Shown piece after piece: positions 1 through 6,795 of a DNA stretch of 7,152 nt (position 1 is the first letter of the stretch; each line of letters begins with the position of its first letter). The DNA comes from an uncultured Helicobacteraceae bacterium. Its GTDB lineage: Bacteria > Campylobacterota > Campylobacteria > Campylobacterales > Helicobacteraceae. The stretch covers positions 1 to 7,152 of the forward strand of contig CAKVEH010000070.1 in NCBI GenBank assembly GCA_934728205.1, read 5' to 3'. Under the pieces are notes generated by a model that saw only the letters and a program-made list of their open reading frames with translations, ran no database searches and had not been told where the DNA came from. The position numbers and the translations under genes are program-made.

Positions 1-1988
1 GTATTTGCAGCACCAATCATTGGCTCACCAGAGTTACCTGTTTGAGAGAATACATTTCCACCCTCAGCTTGCAAACCTGCGGAGTTAGCAAAGTTTGCCA
101 TTGCTACTTGTGCGAGGGCGATAGATTTACCATTGCTAAATGAACCAAGCAATGTCCCATTAGAATCAAAGCGAATATCCATTAAATCTCCCGCTTGATA
201 ACCATTTTGGTTAATTGCATAAGTTTCAGAGACCTTATCCACACTTGTCAAGCCACCAAAAGTTTGATTTGCTCCAAACTTCAACTCGATTCGTATAGGA
301 TTACTTCCATTTTTAGGGTCTAGTTGCACGACAGGTGGATTCATACCAGCTAAACTTCCATCGCTATTAAAGCTCGCTCTACCGCCCTCAAAAATATTAG
401 GTCGTTGTGCTGTCCCACCTAAAAACTGCGCAGGCTCAGGCACGACCGCCCTAAAGTTCCATTCCGCAGGACCAGTCTTCCAAAACTCAAAACGCAAATT
501 GTGTTTAGTTCCCAAGCTATCGACTATATCCACACTTGTGGCGTGGGTTGATTTATAAATTTTACCAGATGAAATAGGTGTGCCTCCCTCAAGGAATTGA
601 GAGCTATTAAGCGCGCGCATTGTTTCTTTAAACAACACATTAGATGTTACCTGCCCGGATGCGTGCGCGCTCACATAAATATTAAGATTGCGTCTCTCAT
701 CAGTGCCATCGTCTTTATTGAGTATTTCAAACATTCCATAATTATTCACCGTTACAGACACGCTTGCTGTGCTTTCTTTATACTCTATTTCTGGGTTTTT
801 AATCATATTTGCATCGTATTGCATAAGCGCACGCAAATCTTCTGTCGTCCTAAATTGCCCTGTGGTAGAATCTGCATCGCTCGCAAAAGTATAGCGGTAT
901 CTAAACGCTGTAATGTCCTCTTCACCTTCTTTAAACTCTGCAAAAACACCTGTGCCACCTTTTGTGATTCTGATGTTTTTAAGTTTTTCACCACCATCAA
1001 GCATATTTCTATTCTCTAAGCGTAGCACGCCATTATCCACATACGCCTCGATACCTGTTTTATCACGATACCCATTGATAGCATTTTGAGCCGCAAGCAA
1101 GCTACTCATCCCAGATAATCCAGAATCATTGCTAAAACTTATATTTTCGCCGTTAATGCTAATGGTGCTCACTTCGTCAGTCGGCACGACATTATGGCGA
1201 ATGACAGAGTTTTTATAACTTACCCAAATGCCTTGATTCTCATTAAGCGCGAACGCATCTCCATCACCATTAAAGAGCACACCAAGGTCTTCACCAACTT
1301 GCGTCATTCGCCCTCTTGAGTCATACATCGGCTCTTCCCCATTAGCAGAGGTATAAGTAGTGGAATCAAGCGCAGCAATATCCATTGGTGCTTCTGTCCG
1401 CCTACCAGCGTTCAGATTGGCTCGAAGCGTTACGGTCGAAGTGGTGCGTGCTGGCATAACCATACCGGGGTATACTTGTATATTACGCACAGGTCCTGTA
1501 TTATCAACTCTAAAGAAATCATATTCACTCATATTAGCAGTCTCTTCACTCTGTAATGCTCCGCGAACCCAACCTTGCACTACATATCCACCTGTGGTTA
1601 CAAGATTCCCATTTGCGTCAAAGAGAAACTCTCCATTTCTTGTGTAATTGTGCGTAGTGCCTCTATCAGGGCTAATGATAAAGAATCCATCACCCTCAAT
1701 AGCAATATCTGTTTTCACATCAGTATTTTGTGTATTTCCTTGTGAGAACACCTTTGTAGTCGCATCAATGCTCACACCAAGACCTACTGAAAAGTCATTC
1801 ATACCACCCAAACCATTTTTATATGGGGAAGTAGCAATAAGCTTAACTTGAGAGAGCATATCCACAAATGAAGCGCGTGAGTATTTAAAACCGACCGTAT
1901 TTACATTTGCGATATTATTGCTTTCTACATCAAGAGCAATTTGATGTGCCTGCATACCGCTAACACCAGACCATAACGAGCGTAACAT
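1..1988 (-). CDS. flgE: Flagellar hook protein FlgE, partial (C-terminus beyond the left edge)
   Basis: This gene encodes the subunit of the flagellar hook, the curved universal joint outside the cell between basal body and filament, exported by the flagellar type III system. I translated the minus strand from the ATG at 1988: 662 codons are open to the left edge without a stop. Residues about 5–38 form the flagellar rod/hook N-terminal motif (ALDVESNNIANVNTVGFKYS), followed by the conserved GDGFFI at 99–104. The visible end (LAQVAMANFANSAGLQ, then a TGNSGE segment) is the returning inner-core domain. Helicobacter FlgE is about 718 residues as I recall, much longer than the enterobacterial hook protein of about 400, so roughly 55 residues including the C-terminal helix are missing here. 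The centre is variable and carries the extra surface domains. No cysteine occurs in the visible part. AAGGA at 1998–1994 lies 5 bases before the start. A sigma-54 promoter lies just upstream. Confidence 0.96.
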   Translation of the reverse strand, partial: MLRSLWSGVSGMQAHQIALDVESNNIANVNTVGFKYSRASFVDMLSQVKLIATSPYKNGLGGMNDFSVGLGVSIDATTKVFSQGNTQNTDVKTDIAIEGDGFFIISPDRGTTHNYTRNGEFLFDANGNLVTTGGYVVQGWVRGALQSEETANMSEYDFFRVDNTGPVRNIQVYPGMVMPARTTSTVTLRANLNAGRRTEAPMDIAALDSTTYTSANGEEPMYDSRGRMTQVGEDLGVLFNGDGDAFALNENQGIWVSYKNSVIRHNVVPTDEVSTISINGENISFSNDSGLSGMSSLLAAQNAINGYRDKTGIEAYVDNGVLRLENRNMLDGGEKLKNIRITKGGTGVFAEFKEGEEDITAFRYRYTFASDADSTTGQFRTTEDLRALMQYDANMIKNPEIEYKESTASVSVTVNNYGMFEILNKDDGTDERRNLNIYVSAHASGQVTSNVLFKETMRALNSSQFLEGGTPISSGKIYKSTHATSVDIVDSLGTKHNLRFEFWKTGPAEWNFRAVVPEPAQFLGGTAQRPNIFEGGRASFNSDGSLAGMNPPVVQLDPKNGSNPIRIELKFGANQTFGGLTSVDKVSETYAINQNGYQAGDLMDIRFDSNGTLLGSFSNGKSIALAQVAMANFANSAGLQAEGGNVFSQTGNSGEPMIGAAN

Positions 1989-2026
1989 ACCTATCCTTTT
2001 TTAGAGAATTTACAATGTTGAGAGCA

Positions 2027-2044
2027 AAGCAAGTTTTATTCCAA
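2027..2044 (-). promoter_or_regulatory. Sigma-54 (RpoN) promoter of flgE
   Basis: Read on the minus strand the site is TTGGAATAAAACTTGCTT. It has the invariant GG (2042–2041), exactly ten bases, then the invariant GC (2030–2029), embedded in TGG...TTGCTT as in the sigma-54 -24/-12 consensus. Transcription would start about 12 bases past the GC, near 2017, giving a leader of about 30 bases with the flgE ribosome binding site. Helicobacter flgE is known as a RpoN-dependent middle flagellar gene, which fits. No enhancer-like activator site was recognised. That is expected if the Helicobacter activator FlgR lacks a DNA-binding domain, as described for H. pylori. Confidence 0.85.
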
Positions 2045-2183
2045 AAGAACCTTACTTTAATACAAAAAATTTCCTATCATTTTTATAAAATATTGTTGTT
2101 GTATTATGGATATTTGCGCAGTTGTATTTCTGCCTTAAAATGATAGTTTTTCTTGCAAAAAACCATAAAATGTTAATTTTTAT

Positions 2184-2192
2184 TGTTATAAT
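2184..2192 (+). promoter_or_regulatory. Extended -10 promoter of trxA
   Basis: TGTTATAAT gives a perfect TATAAT at 2187–2192 preceded by the TGn extension at 2184–2186. It has the form of housekeeping sigma-70 (sigma-80) promoters in Helicobacter, where the -10 is conserved and the -35 is replaced by AT-rich DNA, as seen upstream here. A start near 2199 would give a leader of about 44 bases before trxA. Confidence 0.7.
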
Positions 2193-2242
2193 GCAAGGAC
2201 AAACCCGCAAAAAGGTTCGATTAAACTTATGAGGAGAAAATA

Positions 2243-2566
2243 ATGGGAAAATATATCGAATTAAAAGAAGATAATTTCGACCAAGAGATTTCAAGTGGTA
2301 TATCATTAGTGGATTTTTGGGCGCCTTGGTGTGGTCCTTGTAAAATGCTCTCGCCTGTGATTGACAAACTTGCTGAGGAATATGAGGGTAAAGCAAAGAT
2401 TTGCAAGGTTAATACTGATGAAGAGGGGAATCTAGCAGCAAAGTTTGGTGTGCGGAGCATTCCTACAATATTTTTCATTAAAGATGGTGAAGTGATTGAC
2501 CAAATCATTGGTGCAGTAAGCGAAAGCGCATTAAAAGAAAAGCTTAACAATGTGCTTAATGGCTAG
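2243..2566 (+). CDS. trxA: Thioredoxin TrxA
   Basis: A 107-residue cytoplasmic thioredoxin, the usual length of the family. It reduces disulfides in client proteins (ribonucleotide reductase, peroxiredoxins, methionine sulfoxide reductase) and is itself reduced by thioredoxin reductase. The catalytic motif is WCGPC at residues 29–33 (Cys30 and Cys33) inside LVDFWAPWCGPCK. Asp24 matches the buried aspartate that tunes the active site, and the cis-proline loop is SIPT with Pro74. A third cysteine, Cys54, lies outside the active site. A strong GAGGAG at 2231–2236 precedes the ATG by 6 bases. It stands alone: no thioredoxin reductase gene follows, unlike the H. pylori trxA–trxB pair, so trxB must be elsewhere. 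It is transcribed divergently from flgE, and its stop codon is the first base-pairing element of a downstream stem-loop. Confidence 0.97.
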   Translation: MGKYIELKEDNFDQEISSGISLVDFWAPWCGPCKMLSPVIDKLAEEYEGKAKICKVNTDEEGNLAAKFGVRSIPTIFFIKDGEVIDQIIGAVSESALKEKLNNVLNG

Positions 2567-2616
2567 ACTTTATCAAACTAGATTCTATAATGTTTGATAG
2601 AATCTAGGGAAGTCTA
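2564..2616 (+). terminator. Long stem-loop after trxA, possible terminator or 3' stabiliser
   Basis: A perfect 11-bp inverted repeat, CTAGATTCTAT (2578–2588) and ATAGAATCTAG (2597–2607), encloses an 8-base loop. An outer 7-bp pair, TAGACTT (2564–2570, including the trxA stop codon) and AAGTCTA (2610–2616), extends the structure. No run of T follows on the plus strand (the next bases are AAATTCAC), so it is not a textbook intrinsic terminator. It may terminate inefficiently or protect the trxA mRNA end. An alternative fold is described in the findings. Confidence 0.5.
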
Positions 2617-2737
2617 AAATTCACATTTTAACTAATACTATTACTTTGACATTTGTGCCTTAGAAGTTAAAGGCAAGTTGGATATAAAACTTTTACCAAA
2701 TTACTTTAATAAAATGTTTTTTCAATGTTTGCTTAAA

Positions 2738-2743
2738 TACAAT
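2738..2743 (+). promoter_or_regulatory. Candidate -10 box for nhaA
   Basis: TACAAT lies 53 bases before the nhaA start, in an AT-rich stretch with T-rich DNA at the -35 position. It has no TGn extension. A second weak candidate, TATAAA at 2683–2688, lies further upstream, and a perfect TTGACA at 2646–2651 has no -10 at proper spacing. The separate stem-loop after trxA and the 230-base gap suggest that nhaA has its own promoter, but which box is used cannot be decided by eye. Confidence 0.3.
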
Positions 2744-2796
2744 GTTTAAATTTTGGTAGCAGACCTTGCAAAGATATTTTAACTCTAAGGGTTCAA

Positions 2797-4302
2797 ATGG
2801 TAGAAACACAATCTCAGCGCAATGGTGTAAATACCACTCGCCGCTATTCCTATCTTAAAGACAAGCTCCAAAATGGACTTACCCTTTTTATCAAGCACGA
2901 ATCGTTTGGTGGTGTGCTACTTGCCGTGTGCGTGCTCTTTGCAATGCTTATAGCAAACTCATCGTATAAAGAAGTGTATTTTTGGCTACAAAAATTTGAA
3001 TTAGGAATTGCACTTGGTAACTTTGAGCCAAAGATTGAACTCGTGCATTTTGTTAATGATGTATTGATGTCATTTTTCTTTTTACTTGTCGGTTTAGAAA
3101 TGAAAAGAGAGGTGCTTTATGGTGAGTTGGCGGGCTTTAAGAAAGTGAGTTTTTCTGTTTTAGCGGCTATTGGTGGTATCATCGCGCCTATTGTGCTTTA
3201 TTTGCAATTTACTTCTGGCACGCCTTTTGAAAAGGGCTTTGGCATCGCAATGAGCACGGATACAGCCTTTGCTCTTGGTGTGATTCTTATGCTTGGTGAG
3301 CGTGTGCCAAAAATTGTTAAGATTTTTCTCGTTACGCTTGCTGTGGCAGATGATTTAGGCGCGATAAGTGTGATTGCAATTTTTTACTCTCAACATATCG
3401 ATATGTTTTGGATTTATCTTTCATTGATAGTGATTGGGCTTTTGGGATATTGCAATTACCGCGATACTAAGTATATTTCTATTTATTTTTTACTTGGCAT
3501 TGCGCTATGGGTATGTATTCTATTTAGCGGAATCCACGTAACCATTGCCGCAGTGATTCTCGCCTTTGCCATTCCGGGTAGGACGCGTGTCAATCGTAAG
3601 TATTTTGCCAATATGTTAGGTGAATTTGAGCGCATAAAGCGCGTTACTAATGATGGTGCAGATATAACTAACATCCAAGAAAGAGAAAAAATAGGTTTTT
3701 GGAAATCCACTTGGCTTAATATCAAAGGTTTTATGACTTCATCGCCTGGTGCTAGAAATGTCAATATGGCAAAAGCAAGTGAGCTTGTCTATATGCTTGA
3801 TAGCATTGGCACTTATTCACGCTACGCTCAAAATCCACTTTTGCGTATCGAGCACGCTCTTCAGCCGATTTGTGCGTATTTTATCGTGCCTATTTTTGCG
3901 TTTATGAATGCGGGCGTAAGCATTGATTCTCATATTGAATTAACGCTTGATGGCGTAATGCTTGGGACAATTTTTGGCTTAGTCATTGGCAAGCCCATTG
4001 GAATCTTCCTCTTTGCATTTTTAGGAGAGAGGCTCAAACTCTCCGTGCGCCCAGATGGCTTGAGTAATTTTCACATTATTGCTGTTGGAGCGATTTCTGG
4101 TGTTGGATTCACAATGTCAATATTCGTAGCAAACTTGGCTTATGTAGATGATATGAGTGCTATTGATATGTCTAAAATTTCAATTTTAATTGCCTCAAGC
4201 ATTGCCGTGATACTTGGTATAGTGTTAATGGCGATTGCCACAAGAAATGATAAGTCAGAGCAAAAAGACCAAGAATCACCTGCCCAACCATCGCTTTTTT
4301 AG
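2797..4302 (+). CDS. nhaA: Na+/H+ antiporter NhaA with an enlarged cytoplasmic loop
   Basis: An inner-membrane secondary transporter that exchanges internal Na+ (or Li+) for external protons, serving sodium and pH homeostasis. The 501-residue product shows the NhaA hallmarks. STDTAFALG contains Asp155, [10 protein letters not shown] contains the Asp185–Asp186 pair (equivalents of E. coli D133, D163 and D164), GKPIGI contains Lys399 (equivalent of K300), and GVGFTMSIF lies at 436–444. About twelve hydrophobic helices start near residue 37. E. coli NhaA has 388 residues. Most of the excess is a polar segment at about 262–346, between the helix ending in AFAIPG and the EHALQP...FAFMNAGV segment, where E. 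coli has only a short loop. H. pylori NhaA also has a large loop there. The tail after residue 482 is polar and rich in Gln, Lys and Glu. AAGGG at 2787–2791 supports the start. The gene ends one base from the convergent rpoN stop. Confidence 0.96.
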   Translation: MVETQSQRNGVNTTRRYSYLKDKLQNGLTLFIKHESFGGVLLAVCVLFAMLIANSSYKEVYFWLQKFELGIALGNFEPKIELVHFVNDVLMSFFFLLVGLEMKREVLYGELAGFKKVSFSVLAAIGGIIAPIVLYLQFTSGTPFEKGFGIAMSTDTAFALGVILMLGERVPKIVKIFLVTLAVADDLGAISVIAIFYSQHIDMFWIYLSLIVIGLLGYCNYRDTKYISIYFLLGIALWVCILFSGIHVTIAAVILAFAIPGRTRVNRKYFANMLGEFERIKRVTNDGADITNIQEREKIGFWKSTWLNIKGFMTSSPGARNVNMAKASELVYMLDSIGTYSRYAQNPLLRIEHALQPICAYFIVPIFAFMNAGVSIDSHIELTLDGVMLGTIFGLVIGKPIGIFLFAFLGERLKLSVRPDGLSNFHIIAVGAISGVGFTMSIFVANLAYVDDMSAIDMSKISILIASSIAVILGIVLMAIATRNDKSEQKDQESPAQPSLF

Positions 4303-4303
4303 T

Positions 4304-5632
4304 CTATTTTGTAGCTGGCACACGCTCCACTTCGATTTCATAAAGTCTTTTTCGCTCGCTTGAGCTTGCTATCTCAAGTTGTTGGCGATATTTGGTTATC
4401 GTGCGACGCACCATCTTCACGCTAAACTTCTCCTCTACGATTTTTAGAATCTTTAAATCGCTAAGAGGCTTTTTCCTATCCTCACCTTTGATTAACCCTA
4501 AAATATAATCCTTTATCGAAGCATTTGAAGTATCACTATCAATAGCTGCGGTAAAAAAGCTCTTAATGGGGAAAATCCCTCTATCGCATTCTAAATATTT
4601 ATTTGCAATGGCTCGAGAAATCGTGCTAGGAGCATAACCCAAATCTTGGGCTATATCTTTTAGTTTCATTGGACGGATTTCACCACCTTTAAAAAAGTCA
4701 TATTGATTCTCTCTTAAGGCTAGGGCGATTTTTAGAATCGTAGCCTTACGCATATCAAGTGCATCAACTAAGTCTTTTGCTTCTTTAATCTTTGTTTTAA
4801 AAAACTCTTGTGCTTCTTTTTGCGCGCCAAAATCTTGGTGTTCAATCACGATTTTAGGGTAATACATATCATTTACACTTACATCAAGCTCATAAATGTG
4901 TTGCAACGAATCCTCTTTTAATCGTTCAAAAATAAAAATATCTGGGATAACTTCTGGGACCTTTTCACTAAAATCTGATGCTGGAGGATTCTTAAAGCTT
5001 TTAATAGTACACATTACTTTTTCATACTCTGGGTGATTTTTGAAATTTTTATGGTTTTCTAAATCCTTAATAATCTTTGCTGCAAGTTCAAATGCCTGCC
5101 CATCTAAATCACTCTCTTGGAGTTGAAAATACAATGATTCTACAATATCACGCGCCCCTACTCCACAAGGCTCTAAATAGCTAAATCTTGCTCTCACGCG
5201 CTCAAAGTCCTCCACACTCACGCCAACCTCATTAGCCAACTCGCTTATATCTCCCTCTAAAAATCCACTTGCATTAAGATTCTCAGCAATGCAATACGCA
5301 ATCCTTTGAGAATCTGTTGTGGGAAAAAGTTTTGGTGTAATTTGCTCAAAAAGCAATTCATACAAATCTTGCTCACTCACACTAAGAGATTCTATTTTGT
5401 CTGTTATAGAGTTTTTTTGACTTTGTGTTTTCTTGCTACCGCCTTGTTTGGGTGCTATGGATTGTGTGCGTTGAGATTGGATTTGGACATAGGGGTTTTC
5501 CTCGCTGTAATTTTGGAGCACTTCTTCAATCTCATTTGCCCCGCTTTGTAAAATAGGCAACCAATTTTTTAGCGTTTGTGATAAACGCGGTTTTATGGTT
5601 ACATTATTTCGTAATTTCCCACCTACACTCAT
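4304..5632 (-). CDS. rpoN: RNA polymerase sigma-54 factor RpoN
   Basis: Sigma-54 directs RNA polymerase to -24/-12 promoters and needs an AAA+ activator (FlgR in Helicobacter) to open them. In this group it mainly serves middle flagellar genes such as flgE and flaB. The 442-residue product has the activator-interacting region at about 7–50 ([16 protein letters not shown]...NPYVQ), a polar linker at 52–80, the core-binding domain with [11 protein letters not shown] at 153–163, a helix-turn-helix at about 323–346 ([20 protein letters not shown]), and the RpoN box [10 protein letters not shown] at 408–417, close to the consensus ARRTVAKYRE. The N-terminal region is less glutamine-rich than in enterobacteria. 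Its ATG overlaps the lptB stop as ATGA. The next in-frame Met is residue 207, so this start is secure. GGGGAG at 5649–5644 could serve as ribosome binding site at a rather long 11-base spacing, and translation is probably coupled to lptB. It is the last gene of its operon. Confidence 0.96.
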   Translation of the reverse strand: MSVGGKLRNNVTIKPRLSQTLKNWLPILQSGANEIEEVLQNYSEENPYVQIQSQRTQSIAPKQGGSKKTQSQKNSITDKIESLSVSEQDLYELLFEQITPKLFPTTDSQRIAYCIAENLNASGFLEGDISELANEVGVSVEDFERVRARFSYLEPCGVGARDIVESLYFQLQESDLDGQAFELAAKIIKDLENHKNFKNHPEYEKVMCTIKSFKNPPASDFSEKVPEVIPDIFIFERLKEDSLQHIYELDVSVNDMYYPKIVIEHQDFGAQKEAQEFFKTKIKEAKDLVDALDMRKATILKIALALRENQYDFFKGGEIRPMKLKDIAQDLGYAPSTISRAIANKYLECDRGIFPIKSFFTAAIDSDTSNASIKDYILGLIKGEDRKKPLSDLKILKIVEEKFSVKMVRRTITKYRQQLEIASSSERKRLYEIEVERVPATK

Positions 5633-6351
5633 ACTTTAAAATGCTCCCCAAGATAATATTTTCGCACCAAAGCATTTTGATAGATCTCATCTGCATTCCC
5701 GCTTGCGAGCAATGCACCACTTTTTATCACATAGGCTCTATGGCAGACTGAGAGTGTCTCACGCACATTGTGGTCGGTTATTAACACTCCAATTTCTAGT
5801 TCTGTAAGTTTTAAAATAATATTTTGAATATCCACCACCGCCTTTGGGTCAACTCCAGCAAAAGGCTCATCAAGTAGAATAAACTTTGGATTTTTTACCA
5901 ATGCACGGGCGATTTCTACGCGTCTTCTCTCTCCACCACTAAGGCTCACGCCCTTTCGCCCACGAATTGGCTCGATATTAAATTCCTCAAGCATTTGCTC
6001 TATGCGGATTTTACGCTCCTTTGTGCTTTTAATGCTTGCTTCGGCTGCGAGCATTAAATTTTGCTCCACGCTTAAGTCCTTAAAAATACTAGATTCCTGT
6101 GGTAAGTATCCAATGCCAAGATTTGAACGCAAATGCAATGGCATATTAGTGATGTCTTTTCCATTTAAAAATACCTCGCCACTACTTGGATGCAAAAGCC
6201 CACAAATCATATAAAATGTAGTAGTTTTGCCCGCACCATTTGGTCCTAAAAGTCCCACTATTTCACCACTATTGAGCTCTAATGAAATGTCAGAGACAAT
6301 TTTATTTCGTTTGATAAGTTTGCTTAATTCACGCGCTTGCAGACTATTCAT
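5629..6351 (-). CDS. lptB: LPS export ABC transporter ATP-binding protein LptB
   Basis: The ATPase that, with LptF and LptG in the inner membrane, extracts lipopolysaccharide and drives it along the Lpt bridge to the outer membrane. With the start at 6351 the protein has 240 residues, the usual LptB length. All ABC ATPase motifs are present: Walker [10 protein letters not shown] (36–44), Q-loop Gln85 in GYLPQE, signature LSGGERRR (137–144), Walker B ILLDEP (158–163) with catalytic Glu162, D-loop AGVDP (165–169), and switch His194. [15 protein letters not shown] and FAGVDP are typical of LptB. An upstream in-frame ATG at 6414 would add 21 hydrophobic residues lying wholly inside tsaE. I prefer 6351, which overlaps the tsaE stop by 8 bases (ATGAATAG). 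AAAGGGAG at 6372–6365 is 13 bases away, a poor spacing that suggests coupling to tsaE. The gene overlaps rpoN by 4 bases. Confidence 0.93.
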   Translation of the reverse strand: MNSLQARELSKLIKRNKIVSDISLELNSGEIVGLLGPNGAGKTTTFYMICGLLHPSSGEVFLNGKDITNMPLHLRSNLGIGYLPQESSIFKDLSVEQNLMLAAEASIKSTKERKIRIEQMLEEFNIEPIRGRKGVSLSGGERRRVEIARALVKNPKFILLDEPFAGVDPKAVVDIQNIILKLTELEIGVLITDHNVRETLSVCHRAYVIKSGALLASGNADEIYQNALVRKYYLGEHFKV

Positions 6352-6775
6352 AAGAAATGATATACTCCCTTTGTTGAGAATCACCAGCATTGATGTCAAT
6401 GTTAAATGCCACAAAATTGCATTTTTTTAAAAAATCCTTAAGATGTTCGCTTCCCCATTCTATAAAGTGAACACCCACGCGCTCAAAAAGCTCTAAAAAA
6501 TCAGCCTCAAGCAAATGAGTAAAATCTCTTTGATAAAAATCATAATGGAAAATTTGCCCATCATAATCCTGTGAGACATTGTAAGTGGGCGAAGTAGCAA
6601 GGTCTTTGCCCGTTTTTACTTTCACAAAAGTTTTGACTAAGGTGGTTTTACCGCTTGCTAAATCCCCATTAAGCAAGAAAAAAATATGTGGATGTTTTTT
6701 ATTTAAATCCTCCAAACACGCACACAAGCTACTTAAATCGTTTTTTGCCAACTTAAAACTTTGATACACTTCCAT
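6344..6775 (-). CDS. tsaE: tRNA t6A biosynthesis ATPase TsaE
   Basis: TsaE is the small ATPase that works with TsaB, TsaD and TsaC to form N6-threonylcarbamoyladenosine at position 37 of ANN-decoding tRNAs. It is essential in many bacteria. The 143-residue product has the family motifs in order: Walker [10 protein letters not shown] (37–45), SPTYNV (62–67) of the switch region, FHYDFYQ (76–82), and the Walker B-like HFIEWG (103–108) with Glu106 and the characteristic Trp107. Length agrees with the family (about 140–160). The canonical glycine-rich GDLGAGKTT is here GDLASGKTT, a conservative variation. AAGGAG at 6787–6782 lies 6 bases before the ATG, the best ribosome binding site in this operon. 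It follows dnaX after 20 bases, and its end overlaps lptB. Corresponds by motifs and order to H. pylori HP0716. Confidence 0.93.
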   Translation of the reverse strand: MEVYQSFKLAKNDLSSLCACLEDLNKKHPHIFFLLNGDLASGKTTLVKTFVKVKTGKDLATSPTYNVSQDYDGQIFHYDFYQRDFTHLLEADFLELFERVGVHFIEWGSEHLKDFLKKCNFVAFNIDINAGDSQQREYIISYE

Positions 6776-6795
6776 TTTGCACTCCTTGTTGTAGA

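Noticed and set aside
597..1851. Plus-strand and off-frame open frames inside flgE
   Set aside because: The flgE frame on the minus strand is unbroken and clearly homologous; these are shadows without recognisable domains or ribosome binding sites.
2191..2232. A 13-codon reading frame in the trxA leader (MQGQTRKKVRLNL), stopping just before the trxA ribosome binding site
   Set aside because: Its ATG overlaps the -10 box at 2187–2192, so it lies upstream of the expected transcript start and would not be in the mRNA.
2052..2550. Minus-strand open frames opposite trxA (2052–2396 and 2227–2550)
   Set aside because: They are antisense to a secure thioredoxin gene and encode no recognisable motif. 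One is mostly low-complexity translation of AT-rich intergenic DNA.
2585..2592. TATAAT at 2586–2591 inside the post-trxA stem-loop as a promoter for nhaA or a small RNA
   Set aside because: It lacks a TGn extension and is explained by the inverted repeat; without transcript data it is not supported.
2646..2651. Perfect TTGACA -35 box between trxA and nhaA
   Set aside because: No -10-like hexamer occurs 16–18 bases downstream. The nearest, TATAAA, is 31 bases away, and -35 boxes are not a reliable signal in this group.
2755..2769. A sigma-54-like element upstream of nhaA (GG...TTGC on the plus strand)
   Set aside because: The spacing between GG and GC is eleven bases; sigma-54 promoters need ten almost without exception. 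The flgE site in the same window has the exact spacing, so this one is taken as chance.
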